Notes: a model not told the origin generated them from the letters alone. Counted from the stretch's first letter, positions 16,919 to 25,860 are shown. The stretch is DNA of 64,000 nt from Gammaproteobacteria bacterium (GCA_022820625.1 JAJEFE010000110.1:30878-94877); one strand, 5' to 3'. Numbers and translations: made by a program.

Positions 16919-18607
16919 ATGGTTTCAAGGTGTCACGATTCCCCGAATTGCGCCGGGAACCGGGCTGCGCCGAGTCTGCTTGCGCCGAAGCCCGCGTTGA
17001 CGGTTCTGTTGGCGGGTTTGTTCAGTTTCGGGTCGGCAAGCGCTGCCGATTCTGAAGGTTATGTGGAACTCGTGGAATTGTTTCAGGCGTTTCGTACGAT
17101 GACCGGGGCCACCGGCGACGACTACGGCGCCCTGCCGGTCGTCGATCCCGCGATGATCGAGGCGGAAGCGGTTGCCCTGGGCGAGTTCCAGGCACGGCTG
17201 CGCGCCATCGAACCATCGGACTGGACCATCCCCGAACAGGTCGACTACCACCTGGTCCGCGCCGAGATGAATGGACTGGAGTTCCGACACAGGGTCACGC
17301 GGCCCTGGTTCCGCGATCCCGGAACCTACAGCGACATTGTCTATTTTCTCGGCGAATTCCACGGCATGCCGCCGGATGACGAATCACAAGGGCTGCCGTT
17401 CGGCAATGAAGCGGCCGGGATACGCACGATCCTCAACGCGCTGCCAAATTTCTTTTCCCAGGCGAGGATCAATCTGGCCGATGTCGCCGCAATTCCCGGA
17501 GATCTTGCGTTGCTTTCGGCGCGTGATCTGCGCAATGGAGACGCCGACTTTGCGGCCATGCTTGCCGACGCACCCGCTGGCGATCCGCAACTGCTCGATG
17601 CCATCGGCGCGGCCCGGCAGGCGGCCTCGGAGTTCCTCGTCTGGCTGGAATCCAATTCGGATCGCATGGTCGCGCCCGCGGGCGTGGGCCGAGAGAACTA
17701 CGACTGGCTGCTGAAGAATGTCTACCTGTTTCCCTATAGCTGGGAACAGCTCAGCACCATTGTCGAGCTCGAGGACAACCGGGTCATCACGTTCCAGAGG
17801 CTCGAAGCGAACCGGAACCGGGCCTTGCCGAACATTCGGCCGGTGCAGTCCCAGCAGGAGTACAGGCAGAGCGTCGCCGAAGCGATCGACGACCTGATGA
17901 ACTTCATTCGCGACGAGAACATCTTCTCGATGCCCGACTACCTGACGCCCGACGACTACTTCGGTTCATGGCACGGGTTCGACAATCCCTGGCCCGAGCA
18001 GCACGACTACTTTTTCAACTTCTCCCATCGCGAACCGCGCATGGAGGAAGCCCACGAGATGGTCGGGCATCACTTCGATGCGCTTCGCGGTCAGTACGAC
18101 ACCCATCCGATTCGCAGGGGCTGGCGGCCCTACAAGATCGCAACGGCGCGAACGGAGGGCATTGCATTCGCCTTGGAGGAATTGCTGATGCATGCAGGCT
18201 ATCTCGATGACCGCACGCCCCGGGCGCGCGAGATCGCCTATGAACAGGCGGCGTTCCGGACCGTGCGGGCGCTGTCGGATATCTACATGCACGACAATCA
18301 GTGGAGCCTGCAGGATGCAATGGCCTATTCGGTGGCGAACGCGCCCCATGGAGAACTGCTGGACGACAGCCCGCACCTGTGGTTCGAGATGGCGACCACG
18401 TTGCGGGGCGTCGGCCATCACATGCTGATGGTCGTCGGCAAGGTGCAGTTCATGAAATTGTTCCGGGACCGCGCCCAGCAACTGGGCGATGAATTCGAGC
18501 TGCAGGCGTTCATGGACGAGTTCTTCGAGTCCGGCCTCATCCCCATATCCTTGATTCGATGGGAAATGACGGGCATGGACGATGAAATGAAGACGCTGCT
18601 GCAATAG
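16919..18607 (+). CDS. Secreted DUF885-family metallopeptidase-like protein (copy 2)
   Basis: The 562-residue paralogue of the preceding gene shares DYHLVRAEMN, ITF.-LE-NRN, ALEELLM and the terminal PISLIRWEMTG. The metal motif is HEMVGHH (H379, E380, H384) and the distal helix reads EGIAFALEELL, so the aromatic of EGWA is replaced. ATG 16919 is preferred because GGAAGGG lies just upstream; the upstream ATG at 16880 lies inside copy 1. The export signal is less standard: about 20 residues precede the hydrophobic PALTVLLAGLFSFGSASA. The tandem arrangement indicates duplication followed by divergence of specificity. Confidence 0.82.
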   Translation: MVSRCHDSPNCAGNRAAPSLLAPKPALTVLLAGLFSFGSASAADSEGYVELVELFQAFRTMTGATGDDYGALPVVDPAMIEAEAVALGEFQARLRAIEPSDWTIPEQVDYHLVRAEMNGLEFRHRVTRPWFRDPGTYSDIVYFLGEFHGMPPDDESQGLPFGNEAAGIRTILNALPNFFSQARINLADVAAIPGDLALLSARDLRNGDADFAAMLADAPAGDPQLLDAIGAARQAASEFLVWLESNSDRMVAPAGVGRENYDWLLKNVYLFPYSWEQLSTIVELEDNRVITFQRLEANRNRALPNIRPVQSQQEYRQSVAEAIDDLMNFIRDENIFSMPDYLTPDDYFGSWHGFDNPWPEQHDYFFNFSHREPRMEEAHEMVGHHFDALRGQYDTHPIRRGWRPYKIATARTEGIAFALEELLMHAGYLDDRTPRAREIAYEQAAFRTVRALSDIYMHDNQWSLQDAMAYSVANAPHGELLDDSPHLWFEMATTLRGVGHHMLMVVGKVQFMKLFRDRAQQLGDEFELQAFMDEFFESGLIPISLIRWEMTGMDDEMKTLLQ

Positions 18608-18634
18608 ACGCGATTCACTCAAGCGAGTAGGAAT

Positions 18635-19483
18635 ATGAACATTCTCCCGCGATTTCTATTTTGCGTAGTCTTGCTGGGCGCTTGCACCGGCACGGGTGAA
18701 TCCGGCGATGAAGAGCAGGCCGCATCTGGATTTGACTCGCTTTTCCCGAAGCATATCGACGTTTTCGGTGTTTCCGTGCGTGGCACGGCGGGAACGCCGG
18801 ATGACAAGATGCTGCACGCCGCCAACGTGATGGCGGAGTACCTGGATAACGACGCCGACGGTGTTCCGGACAACGCGCTGGTCGTGCAGGCGATGCAGGC
18901 AAACGATGCAACGCTGATCATGACGATCGATTTTGCCGAACTCGACGAGATCTTCTCGGAAATTGGCGTTGACGGCATGCCCGAGGGTGTGCTGCAGGAT
19001 CAGAACGCTGCGGAAACGCGTCCCGGTGGAGCCGCCGACGGCGTATTCGATGCCTCGTTCGAGGAAGTCCTGCATCTGATTACCCACGCCGGTTATGCCT
19101 ACGCTTATCCCGACGCTTTCGGCGAATCACCGGGGACTTCCCTGGCCAACGCGATGGACAAGGCTCGCGGTGGGCGTTTCATGCAGATTCCCGATCCGTA
19201 CCCCGAAGGGGCATGGTATTCCTACGATGACCAGACTTGCGACTATGGCTGCATGGCAGCGGAGTACATTTACTGGGGATTGACTTCCCTGCTTGGCGCC
19301 CAGGATTTTCCCGGCCGCCTGGAGCAAATCGACAATGAGTGGCGACTCAACACGCCCGAACTATTCGAGGAACACGACCCCGCCTTGTTTGCCTTGCTGA
19401 CCGATCCCCAGTACGCGTTGCCGACTCGATTGCCTATCGGCAACTACACGGCCGGGGAGTTGGCGTTCTCCGGCGATCCCTAG
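18635..19483 (+). CDS. Lipoprotein with Ca-binding-like DxDxDG motif, unknown function
   Basis: The 282-residue product has a classic lipobox (LLGAC, C17) followed by an acidic linker, so it is probably membrane-anchored. DNDADGVPD at about residues 71-79 resembles a calcium-binding loop. EEVLHLITHAGYAYAYPDAF contains a HxxxH with an upstream Glu pair that could bind metal. Two cysteines close together (DQTCDYGCMA) may form a disulfide. No family with known function is recognised. It lies 27 bases after the second DUF885 gene and is likely in the same operon. Confidence 0.7.
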   Translation: MNILPRFLFCVVLLGACTGTGESGDEEQAASGFDSLFPKHIDVFGVSVRGTAGTPDDKMLHAANVMAEYLDNDADGVPDNALVVQAMQANDATLIMTIDFAELDEIFSEIGVDGMPEGVLQDQNAAETRPGGAADGVFDASFEEVLHLITHAGYAYAYPDAFGESPGTSLANAMDKARGGRFMQIPDPYPEGAWYSYDDQTCDYGCMAAEYIYWGLTSLLGAQDFPGRLEQIDNEWRLNTPELFEEHDPALFALLTDPQYALPTRLPIGNYTAGELAFSGDP

Positions 19484-19497
19484 GCCCTCGCTGTCAC

Positions 19498-19528
19498 GTC
19501 GGGTGCGCGAAGCGCGTGCCGGCCCGAC
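19498..19528. terminator. GC-rich stem-loop between convergent genes
   Basis: GTCGGG and CCCGAC arms enclose an inner CGCG-AAG-CGCG hairpin in the 51-base gap between the lipoprotein gene and the minus-strand M24 gene. There is no T-run. A bidirectional 3'-end structure is plausible. Confidence 0.35.
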
Positions 19529-19534
19529 CGGTCG

Positions 19535-20974
19535 CTAGCGAATCTCCAGGATCCGCTCATTCCGCGGATGCAGGTATTCCACACCTCGGGCGGTGATGAG
19601 GTGATTGCCTTCGATATTGATCGAGACGGGCAGACCCGGGCGCTCCGCCAGGTGCGAGTGGACCATATACTCGAATGAGAAGAACGTGTTCTCCTGCAGC
19701 ATTAGGTCGAAGCGGTCCTTGCGAAACGGCGCCACGGATGCGCCGACGGTGACGAGGCTGCCGCCGTTGTTGCCCATTGCGTGCAGGTCTATGGAGAAAC
19801 CGGGCGCGTCGGTATCGGCCAGCGCGTTCTGGATGATGATGTAGTCTTCGGTGCCGATATCGATGAACGGCGTGTAGAGGTATCCCTCCGCCTCCAGTGC
19901 CGCCACCAGCGCATCCAGCGTCTGCCTCGCCGTACGTCCTGCGCGGATGTGCGGACGCATGATGTCGTGAGCCCGAATCGCGCGGTCGAACGCCCGCTGG
20001 ATGCTCTCCGGAATGGCATCATCGCCCTCGCGAAACACGTACGCATTGCGTTTGTAGTCCGTCGTGAAGTACTCCAGGTGACGCACGGAGATGTCGTAGG
20101 TCATGAAATCGCCGCGCCGAATCACCTGTCTCGGGTCGTAGATCCGCCAGCGGACGTCGGGCGGCGCGGAGGTATCCGAAACCGCCGAGTACAGGATGCG
20201 GGGCATGGGAATGTAGGTGTCGACACCGAAGGAAACGCCCAAGCGTTCTGACTCCTCCACGACCCAGCGCCCGACATCTTCGAGCGTGGTGACGCCTGGC
20301 GTAATCACTTCCCGGCTCAGGGCGCGGATCAGGAGCTGGCGATGAATCTCCAGCGCCTTGGCGAACTCGACAATCTCGCTTTGCGTGCGCCGCGATCGAA
20401 AGTCGGTGATCAGGTGTTCGGCCGAGACGAACCGGCGGGCATACTCTTCGCCAAGGACGCGCTCCAGTTTCAGGTACTGTGAATGCGACATACCATCCGC
20501 GATCGCCAGCCAGTCGGACGAATTGATCGCGATGGTTGCCGGGTCGCGCTCCGCGACGTACTGGCGAAGTTCATCGTAGACGCTGTCGTCCACGAGGCCG
20601 TAGTCGTAGCCCTCGATGGCGCGGCTGATTTCGTCCGAGCCGAAATGATCGAAAAGATCCGGATGCCCGCCGCTTCCGAAAATCGCTCGCTGAACGCGGC
20701 CGTCCCCGGGATCGGAGAAGATCACGTAACCCCAGACGGGGCCGAAATGCAGTTGCATCGGATCCGGATCGCCGGAGCGGATGACGTTGATCCACATGTC
20801 CACATCGTTGTCGCGCATGGCGCCGGGCAGGACCACGTCAAGTTTCTCGCGCCGGATGAGGTGCAGGATTTCGGACTTGGCCTCCAGGGACTGCACAACC
20901 GTATCGGCGGCGGCATCATTGCCATGAAGGCATGCGATCATCGCGACAAAGGGGAGGATTTTCAGTTTACGCAT
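19535..20974 (-). CDS. Secreted M24-family (Xaa-Pro aminopeptidase-like) metallopeptidase
   Basis: The 479-residue protein has a signal peptide (cleavage near NDAAA). An N-terminal creatinase/prolidase-like domain is followed by the pita-bread domain. The five expected M24 ligands can be traced: D294 (MTYDIS), D306 (TTDYKR), H398 (DLHAMGN), E435 (FSFEYM) and E455 (INIEGN). The two Asp are one residue further apart than in textbook aminopeptidase P. It is the intact paralogue of the degenerate protein at 1128-2648. A TATAAT box lies 28 bases upstream of its start. Predicted role: removal of residues next to proline, or a related amidohydrolysis, in the periplasm. Confidence 0.85.
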   Translation of the reverse strand: MRKLKILPFVAMIACLHGNDAAADTVVQSLEAKSEILHLIRREKLDVVLPGAMRDNDVDMWINVIRSGDPDPMQLHFGPVWGYVIFSDPGDGRVQRAIFGSGGHPDLFDHFGSDEISRAIEGYDYGLVDDSVYDELRQYVAERDPATIAINSSDWLAIADGMSHSQYLKLERVLGEEYARRFVSAEHLITDFRSRRTQSEIVEFAKALEIHRQLLIRALSREVITPGVTTLEDVGRWVVEESERLGVSFGVDTYIPMPRILYSAVSDTSAPPDVRWRIYDPRQVIRRGDFMTYDISVRHLEYFTTDYKRNAYVFREGDDAIPESIQRAFDRAIRAHDIMRPHIRAGRTARQTLDALVAALEAEGYLYTPFIDIGTEDYIIIQNALADTDAPGFSIDLHAMGNNGGSLVTVGASVAPFRKDRFDLMLQENTFFSFEYMVHSHLAERPGLPVSINIEGNHLITARGVEYLHPRNERILEIR

Positions 20975-21001
20975 GGCGGTTACCCTTGAATTTTTGGTGA
21001 C

Positions 21002-21007
21002 ATTATA
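21002..21007 (-). promoter_or_regulatory. -10 promoter element for the M24 peptidase gene
   Basis: A perfect TATAAT on the minus strand lies 28 bases before the ATG at 20974. No good -35 hexamer is visible at 16-18 bases, so an activator may be needed. Confidence 0.45.
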
Positions 21008-21100
21008 GGGAAGGGCGAACGTCAGGTTTGCGGACGGCGCGGCAGAGCGATATTATCATTTGTTAGGACACATAGTACCTCATAGAAACGAGACGAAAGG

Positions 21101-21679
21101 ATGGCTGTCGAATACGCTCCAGACTACCTGGAAGCCCGAGGAATTTCGGGTCCGGATGCTGTCGCGGACGCGCTCCACCGCGTGCTGGAAAACATGGAGC
21201 CAATGGTGTACGACCCCCCCACCCGGGGGCTGACGGAGCATGAGCAGGCAATACTTCGTGAAGGCGGCCTTCGGCTCGAGCGCACCGGTGGACCGGACCT
21301 CGTCGCCGAAGGCGCGGTTCGGTTCGCTGCCCTGGTCGAGCACAGTCTGTCGGTCGAGGAGGTGGCCACTAAACTCAAGGTGACCCCCGGACGAGTCCAC
21401 CAGATGATTACCAGCAGGGACTTGTACAGCTTTCGCGTGGACGCTCGGCGCCTGGTCCCGGGTTTCCAGATCCGCGACGGCCGGTTGATCCCCAATATCG
21501 CCCAGGTCAACAAGGCACTACCGGCAACGATGCACCCCCTGGGTATCTTCAATTGGTATCACCGGGAAAACGTCGATCTGTATATCGACTACGAGCAGGA
21601 AGTGTGCCTGACACCGCTTGAATGGCTGGCGGAGGGGCGGGACCCGGCACACGTAATCTTCATGAGCAGGCACTTGTGA
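21101..21679 (+). CDS. Xre/MbcA/ParS-type antitoxin of a RES toxin pair
   Basis: The 192-residue protein has a central helix-turn-helix (SVEEVATKLKVTPGRVHQMI, about residues 87-106). Its C-terminal toxin-binding region ends in LTPLEWLAEGRDPAHV, the typical tail of antitoxins paired with RES toxins. The N-terminal ~80 residues form an extra domain not found in the shortest relatives. The toxin gene begins four bases after its stop. As in other type II pairs, it probably neutralises the toxin and represses its own promoter in the AT-rich stretch at about 21040-21095. Confidence 0.82.
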   Translation: MAVEYAPDYLEARGISGPDAVADALHRVLENMEPMVYDPPTRGLTEHEQAILREGGLRLERTGGPDLVAEGAVRFAALVEHSLSVEEVATKLKVTPGRVHQMITSRDLYSFRVDARRLVPGFQIRDGRLIPNIAQVNKALPATMHPLGIFNWYHRENVDLYIDYEQEVCLTPLEWLAEGRDPAHVIFMSRHL

Positions 21680-21683
21680 CTTC

Positions 21684-22337
21684 GTGCCCAAACTGCCGAA
21701 CGCTCCCGACCTGAACCACCTGCGCGCGATCGGTCCCGCGCTGCGAACTCTGGACACTCGAAAACTGTGGCACAGAGTCTATCGCCGCGGCGGCGAACAC
21801 CCGACACGATGGGATGCCCTGAGATTCCATGGACCTGCCTCCGCCCGCTTCGACCACCATGTGCTCGACGATACGGGAAAGGCGAAGCTGCAGGGCCGCG
21901 GGATTCTTTATCTCGCCAGTGACGTGCCCACGTGCCTCGCGGAGGTGTACCAGGAAAATCGGGAAGTCGATACGAACGACCGCCATCCATGGCTGGTTTC
22001 CTTTCGCCTGGCCTCGACGCTTACCGTACTGGACCTGACGGAGACTTTCGCGGTTCGGGCCGGTTGCTCGATGAAGTTGGTCAGTGGCCCGAGGCCCCAT
22101 GCGCAAAACGGGGCGCGAGGATTCTACGATGTTTATTCGAATATAGACGGACTCTACTTCCTGTCCTCGATGACCAATCGGCCCGCGGCGGCGCTTTTCG
22201 AGAGGGCGCTCGACAGAAACCCGTTTCCCGCTTCACCCGATTTCCACCGAAGTCTGAGCGACCCGCTCCTGCACATCCCGATTCAGGAAGCGTGCAAGGA
22301 TATCGACTATCGCTACTCTCCGGCGATCCGGTTTTAG
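21684..22337 (+). CDS. RES-domain toxin (NAD+-degrading family)
   Basis: The 217-residue product starts with GTG. It contains the residues that name the RES family: Arg in LWHRVYRRG, Glu in CLAEVYQEN and Ser in DVYSNIDGLYF. Characterised RES toxins, such as MbcT and the Pseudomonas putida RES protein, degrade NAD+ by phosphorolysis or hydrolysis and so arrest growth. The gene directly follows the Xre-type antitoxin, which supports a functional pair. No truncation is apparent. Confidence 0.85.
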   Translation: MPKLPNAPDLNHLRAIGPALRTLDTRKLWHRVYRRGGEHPTRWDALRFHGPASARFDHHVLDDTGKAKLQGRGILYLASDVPTCLAEVYQENREVDTNDRHPWLVSFRLASTLTVLDLTETFAVRAGCSMKLVSGPRPHAQNGARGFYDVYSNIDGLYFLSSMTNRPAAALFERALDRNPFPASPDFHRSLSDPLLHIPIQEACKDIDYRYSPAIRF

Positions 22338-22373
22338 ATTATCGGAACAGTCCGCCAACAATCTTACGGAGCA

Positions 22374-23591
22374 CTAGTCCATCCCCGGCAGCGCCAGGTT
22401 ATCCGTATAGATGCAATTCGCTTCACGGACTTCGGCTTCATTGCCGACTACACGGTCGCGGAATTTGGTGTGCTTCCACTCGCCGACCCAGTGCTCGGGG
22501 TCGGTGAACGTGAAATCCATTTTGAGCGTGTTACCGTCGTTGATCATCGAGTATCGTTCGACGATGCGGAGCTGCTCGCCGGCAAGAACGCCGGCTTGCA
22601 TCAGATGGTTCTCGCCGATGAATCCTGTCGTCTCAATGACCAGTTCATCCCCTTCCCAGCGCCCGATCGATTCACCATGCCAGTTGCGGTCGAGGTCGCC
22701 CGCCGGCTGGCGCTCGCGGCCGTCGATATAGATGACGCGATAGTCGTTATTCAACCGCGACACCATGTAGATCGCCGTCGGATATTGCAGCATCATCACC
22801 GACCCGTAGCGCGTCATGAATCGCGGCATCCCGGGCGGATAGCACAGCGCGGTCGGGTCGCCAAAGCGCACGCCCTCCCGGCTGGCCGCCAGATACTCGT
22901 CCAGAAACGCCTGCGCCTTGGCCGTCAGCTCGGGCTTCGGCTTGAACTCGAACGACCCGTAGTTGGCGCGCCACGCATCCTCGCCCCGGAACTGCCAGAG
23001 CCCTGTCAGGTCGAACGGCGCTTCCGGCCACTCTTTCGCCAGGTGCGCCGGGTCGAGCGCCCCGGGAGCGGCGCCGGAGACGATGGGCAATTCGGCTGGC
23101 CGCGTCTTGGCTTCGCGCTGCTGCCAGGTTTCGCCTTCCGGCGGCGGCACCCACTCCATCAGCGCGGGATACACCTGCCGGGTCGGTTCCGGCGCGTCCA
23201 TGTTGTACGAGCGCCCGTCCGCGCCGATCAGGCCCTCGACCAGCCCGCCGGGACTGCCCGTTTTCAGCGGGTACAGCTTCATCGTGATTTCGTCGCCGAC
23301 CGCGATCGACTCGCGGTCGAAGCCCATGTTCTCCATCGCCGCGATGCTCTGCCCCTCGATCTGCCAGGTCACCGTTTCGCCGTCGTCGCCTGTAACGTCC
23401 AGGCCAATGATCAAGTGCGGGTTGCGATAGATGAACTGGCTCACCGTGCCGGATTGCAGGATCGTTGCGGTCGTGTCGAAAACGACTGCCGAATGGTGGG
23501 CGCTGCCGACACGGGCCGCGCCGGCCAGGCAAGCCAGTGCGGTCATTGAAACCAGCGTATTCGTCGTAATGCTGCCATGCCTTGCGTTCAT
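22374..23591 (-). CDS. Secreted DUF6152-family protein (second of pair)
   Basis: The 405-residue protein has an N-terminal signal (ending near GSA) followed at once by HHSAVVFD. The small beta-domain with YRNPHLIIGLDV and VTWQIEG typical of DUF6152 comes next. The long C-terminal part contains SIGRWEGDELVIETTGF and LRIVERYS, shared with the upstream paralogue. Its ATG overlaps the stop of that gene (ATGA), giving translational coupling; a longer reading further upstream is a shadow of the neighbouring gene. No activity is known. In comparable genomes such proteins often accompany TonB receptors, which fits the receptor remnant at 24628-24732. Confidence 0.8.
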   Translation of the reverse strand: MNARHGSITTNTLVSMTALACLAGAARVGSAHHSAVVFDTTATILQSGTVSQFIYRNPHLIIGLDVTGDDGETVTWQIEGQSIAAMENMGFDRESIAVGDEITMKLYPLKTGSPGGLVEGLIGADGRSYNMDAPEPTRQVYPALMEWVPPPEGETWQQREAKTRPAELPIVSGAAPGALDPAHLAKEWPEAPFDLTGLWQFRGEDAWRANYGSFEFKPKPELTAKAQAFLDEYLAASREGVRFGDPTALCYPPGMPRFMTRYGSVMMLQYPTAIYMVSRLNNDYRVIYIDGRERQPAGDLDRNWHGESIGRWEGDELVIETTGFIGENHLMQAGVLAGEQLRIVERYSMINDGNTLKMDFTFTDPEHWVGEWKHTKFRDRVVGNEAEVREANCIYTDNLALPGMD

Positions 23592-24628
23592 TGGTATCCG
23601 GCCTCCACGTACAGCCGCGCCGCCTCCAGGCTGCAATTTTCCGCCATCACGTCGCGGTCTGGGATCTTCCTCATGTAATGGTCGATTTCCACCGGCTCGC
23701 GCAGATACACCGGGTCGGCGAGCGTCATCTGGATGCGCAGCGCCAAGCCGTCGTCGATCAGCGAAAATCGCTCGACCAGGCGCTTCTGTTCGCTCGAGTC
23801 CACGCCGGTGTGGTTGCCCCAGCGATCGGCGACGAAGCCGGTCGTCTCCACCACCAGTTCGTCTCCCTCCATCCGCCCCCTGGATACGCCGGTTTTCGAC
23901 GGCGCCCCCGGCGCCGGCTCGCCGCCAAGGTGCACGATCCGCCGCTGGTCGCGCATGTCGTACGCCAGTTCCAGCGTGCGGTCGTCGAGCCAGGTCATTT
24001 GCACGGGATAGGGCAGCATCGTGGACTTCGGCGGTCCCGGGTTTTCGCAGTCGTATTGCGGATTGCTGGTTTCGTCGAAGTTGTCGACGAGGGGCTGGGC
24101 GAAGTCGGTATACGGCCAGTCGGCCGGCGGGTGGTAGTGGAAGCCGGTGCGGGCTGTGTCGCGCACCCACAGGCCGCTGAAATCGGTGGACGGCTGAACC
24201 TCCGGTACCGGTGCCGCGCCGCCGCCGCGGCTGATGAATCGTGTGCCGTCGCCCCGCTCGGCCCAACTCAGGCCGGTGTAGTAGCGATTCGGGTCGCGAT
24301 CCATCGTGCCTTCCCATGTGATCCGGTCGCCGGGCGCGAAGGAATCGCGCGCCCAGCCCTGCTCGATCATAGCCGCGGGATGCATGAGTTCGATCGTCCA
24401 TTCGACCACTTCGCCCGCCCGGTTCTGCCCTTCGATTCGCAAGAACACATGCGGCATCCGCCAGACGTATTCCTGGACGATGCCGCTGTGCTGCTGAACA
24501 TCGTCCGGGTTCAGGCTGGCGTGCGAATGGTGGGCGCGGGAGGACGGCAAAACCAGCGCGACCGAAGCGGCCATGGCCGCCGCCGCAACCACAGCGTGCA
24601 ACCGCCGGGTGAACGCTCCGGGACCCAT
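23588..24628 (-). CDS. Secreted DUF6152-family protein (first of pair)
   Basis: The 346-residue product has a signal peptide ending SSRA before HHSHASLN. WRMPHVFLRIEG and VVEWTIELMHPAAM of the DUF6152 domain follow. The C-terminal region has RMEGDELVVETTGFV and KRLVERFSLIDDGL, matching the paralogue downstream. The ATG at 24628 is chosen because it forms a TGATG overlap with the stop of a TonB-receptor remnant. An in-frame ATG at 24691 has no ribosome site and would lie within that remnant. With its original coupled receptor gone, translation initiation may now be weaker. Confidence 0.8.
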   Translation of the reverse strand: MGPGAFTRRLHAVVAAAAMAASVALVLPSSRAHHSHASLNPDDVQQHSGIVQEYVWRMPHVFLRIEGQNRAGEVVEWTIELMHPAAMIEQGWARDSFAPGDRITWEGTMDRDPNRYYTGLSWAERGDGTRFISRGGGAAPVPEVQPSTDFSGLWVRDTARTGFHYHPPADWPYTDFAQPLVDNFDETSNPQYDCENPGPPKSTMLPYPVQMTWLDDRTLELAYDMRDQRRIVHLGGEPAPGAPSKTGVSRGRMEGDELVVETTGFVADRWGNHTGVDSSEQKRLVERFSLIDDGLALRIQMTLADPVYLREPVEIDHYMRKIPDRDVMAENCSLEAARLYVEAGYQ

Positions 24629-24732
24629 CAGAACCGGTACTGGAAGTCGAGGCCGACTTGCCTGGGCATGCCGATGTTGACGAGCGTACATGAGAAAGTC
24701 CCAAGCATTCCTGAATCGCGGTGCTCGTCACT
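24628..24732 (-). pseudogene. Vestigial C-terminus of a TonB-dependent receptor gene
   Basis: Just before the first DUF6152 gene the minus strand encodes about 34 codons after an in-frame TAG, ending TLVNIGMPRQVGLDFQYRF and stop. Gly/Cys-Thr-Leu-x-Asn, then PRQVGLDFQYRF with terminal Phe, is the usual last strand of TonB receptors. The TGA overlaps the next ATG (TGATG). Upstream of the TAG I find no further receptor sequence in any minus-strand frame, so nearly the whole gene was deleted and only the coupled end survived. Confidence 0.65.
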
Positions 24733-24933
24733 CTAGCAACGATGGCCGCGCCTCGCCAGACTCCCCGAGCCAGATTCATGTTTACGGATGGTCAAGTTTT
24801 GATAACCATGGACGGGCCGTTTTTTTGGCCAGGCGGGTCCCTGTACACTGAGTGAATCGCTGCCACGGGTTAGAATTGAACAAGACGTGCCGATGACGAC
24901 TCGGCCAAAAACCACACCAAGGGAGAATATCTC

Positions 24934-25824
24934 ATGAGACGCATCTCTATCGCTGTTCTGGCGGCTGTCGCGGCGCCTGCTGTTTGGGCGCAGGACGATT
25001 TCTCGGCCGTGGAGATACAGACATCCGAAGTCGTTCCGGGCATTTACATGATGGTTGGAGCGGGCGGCAATCTCGGGGTGTCGGTGGGCGAGGACGGCGC
25101 CTTCCTGATCGACGATCAGTTCGCTCCGCTCAGCGACAAGATCATGGCGGCCATTGGCGAGTTGACGGACGCTCCGGTCGAATTTCTGGTCAACACCCAT
25201 TGGCACGGCGACCACACCGGAGGCAACGAGGCTTTCGGCAATGCCGGCGCCGTCATCGTCGCCCACGACAACGTCCGCGTGCGCATGAGCACCGAACAGT
25301 TCAGGGGGATCTTCGACCAGCGGTATCCGGCGTCACCGGACGCGGCGCTGCCCATCGTCACGTTCAACGACGAACTGACGCTGCACTGGAACGGGCATAC
25401 CATCCGCGCGTTTCATTCGGGTCCGGCGCATACAGACGGTGACGCAATCATTCATTTCGAGGAGGCGGACGTCTTCCACATGGGCGACAATTTCTTCCAC
25501 GGTTTCTTCCCCTTCGTGGACGTGAGCAGCAACGGCGACATCAACGGCATCATTTCAACCGGATACCGGGTGCTGGCCATGTCCAATGCCGGCACGCAGA
25601 TCATTCCGGGGCACGGGCCGCTTGCCACGCCCGACGATCTGCGCGACTGGTTGCGGGTGCTGCGCTCCACGCGGGAGAGCATTCGGGACCTCATCGACCA
25701 GGGCATGTCCGAGGACGAGGTGGTCGCGGCGAACCCCACCGAGGAGTACAACGAGTCGCACGGCGGTGGGTTCATGAACCCGGAAAACTACACGCGGCTG
25801 GTGTACCAGAGTCTCACGCGGTAG
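24934..25824 (+). CDS. Secreted MBL-fold metallohydrolase
   Basis: The 296-residue protein has a signal peptide (1-19, AVWA-Q) and the metallo-beta-lactamase signature NTHWHGDHTGG (H89, H91, D93, H94). Downstream ligands are in SGPAHTDGD, MGDNFF and IIPGHGP. The layout matches periplasmic MBL hydrolases annotated as quinoprotein relay or cyclase-like proteins rather than true beta-lactamases. AAGGGAGAA lies about 8 bases before the ATG. It is transcribed divergently from the DUF6152 pair. The substrate is unknown. Confidence 0.88.
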   Translation: MRRISIAVLAAVAAPAVWAQDDFSAVEIQTSEVVPGIYMMVGAGGNLGVSVGEDGAFLIDDQFAPLSDKIMAAIGELTDAPVEFLVNTHWHGDHTGGNEAFGNAGAVIVAHDNVRVRMSTEQFRGIFDQRYPASPDAALPIVTFNDELTLHWNGHTIRAFHSGPAHTDGDAIIHFEEADVFHMGDNFFHGFFPFVDVSSNGDINGIISTGYRVLAMSNAGTQIIPGHGPLATPDDLRDWLRVLRSTRESIRDLIDQGMSEDEVVAANPTEEYNESHGGGFMNPENYTRLVYQSLTR

Positions 25825-25842
25825 CGGCTCGGGCGTGCCGGA

Positions 25843-25860
25843 CCGCACACCGGCGTGCGG
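25843..25860 (+). terminator. Short stem-loop after the MBL gene
   Basis: CCGCAC and GTGCGG arms with a 6-base loop lie 18 bases after the stop, with no T-run following. It may mark the 3' end of the MBL transcript. Confidence 0.3.

Noticed and set aside
22374..24779. 801-codon minus-strand frame covering both DUF6152 genes
   Set aside because: The upstream 396 codons are an out-of-frame shadow of the first DUF6152 gene; the real second gene starts at 23591 with a signal peptide and an ATGA overlap.
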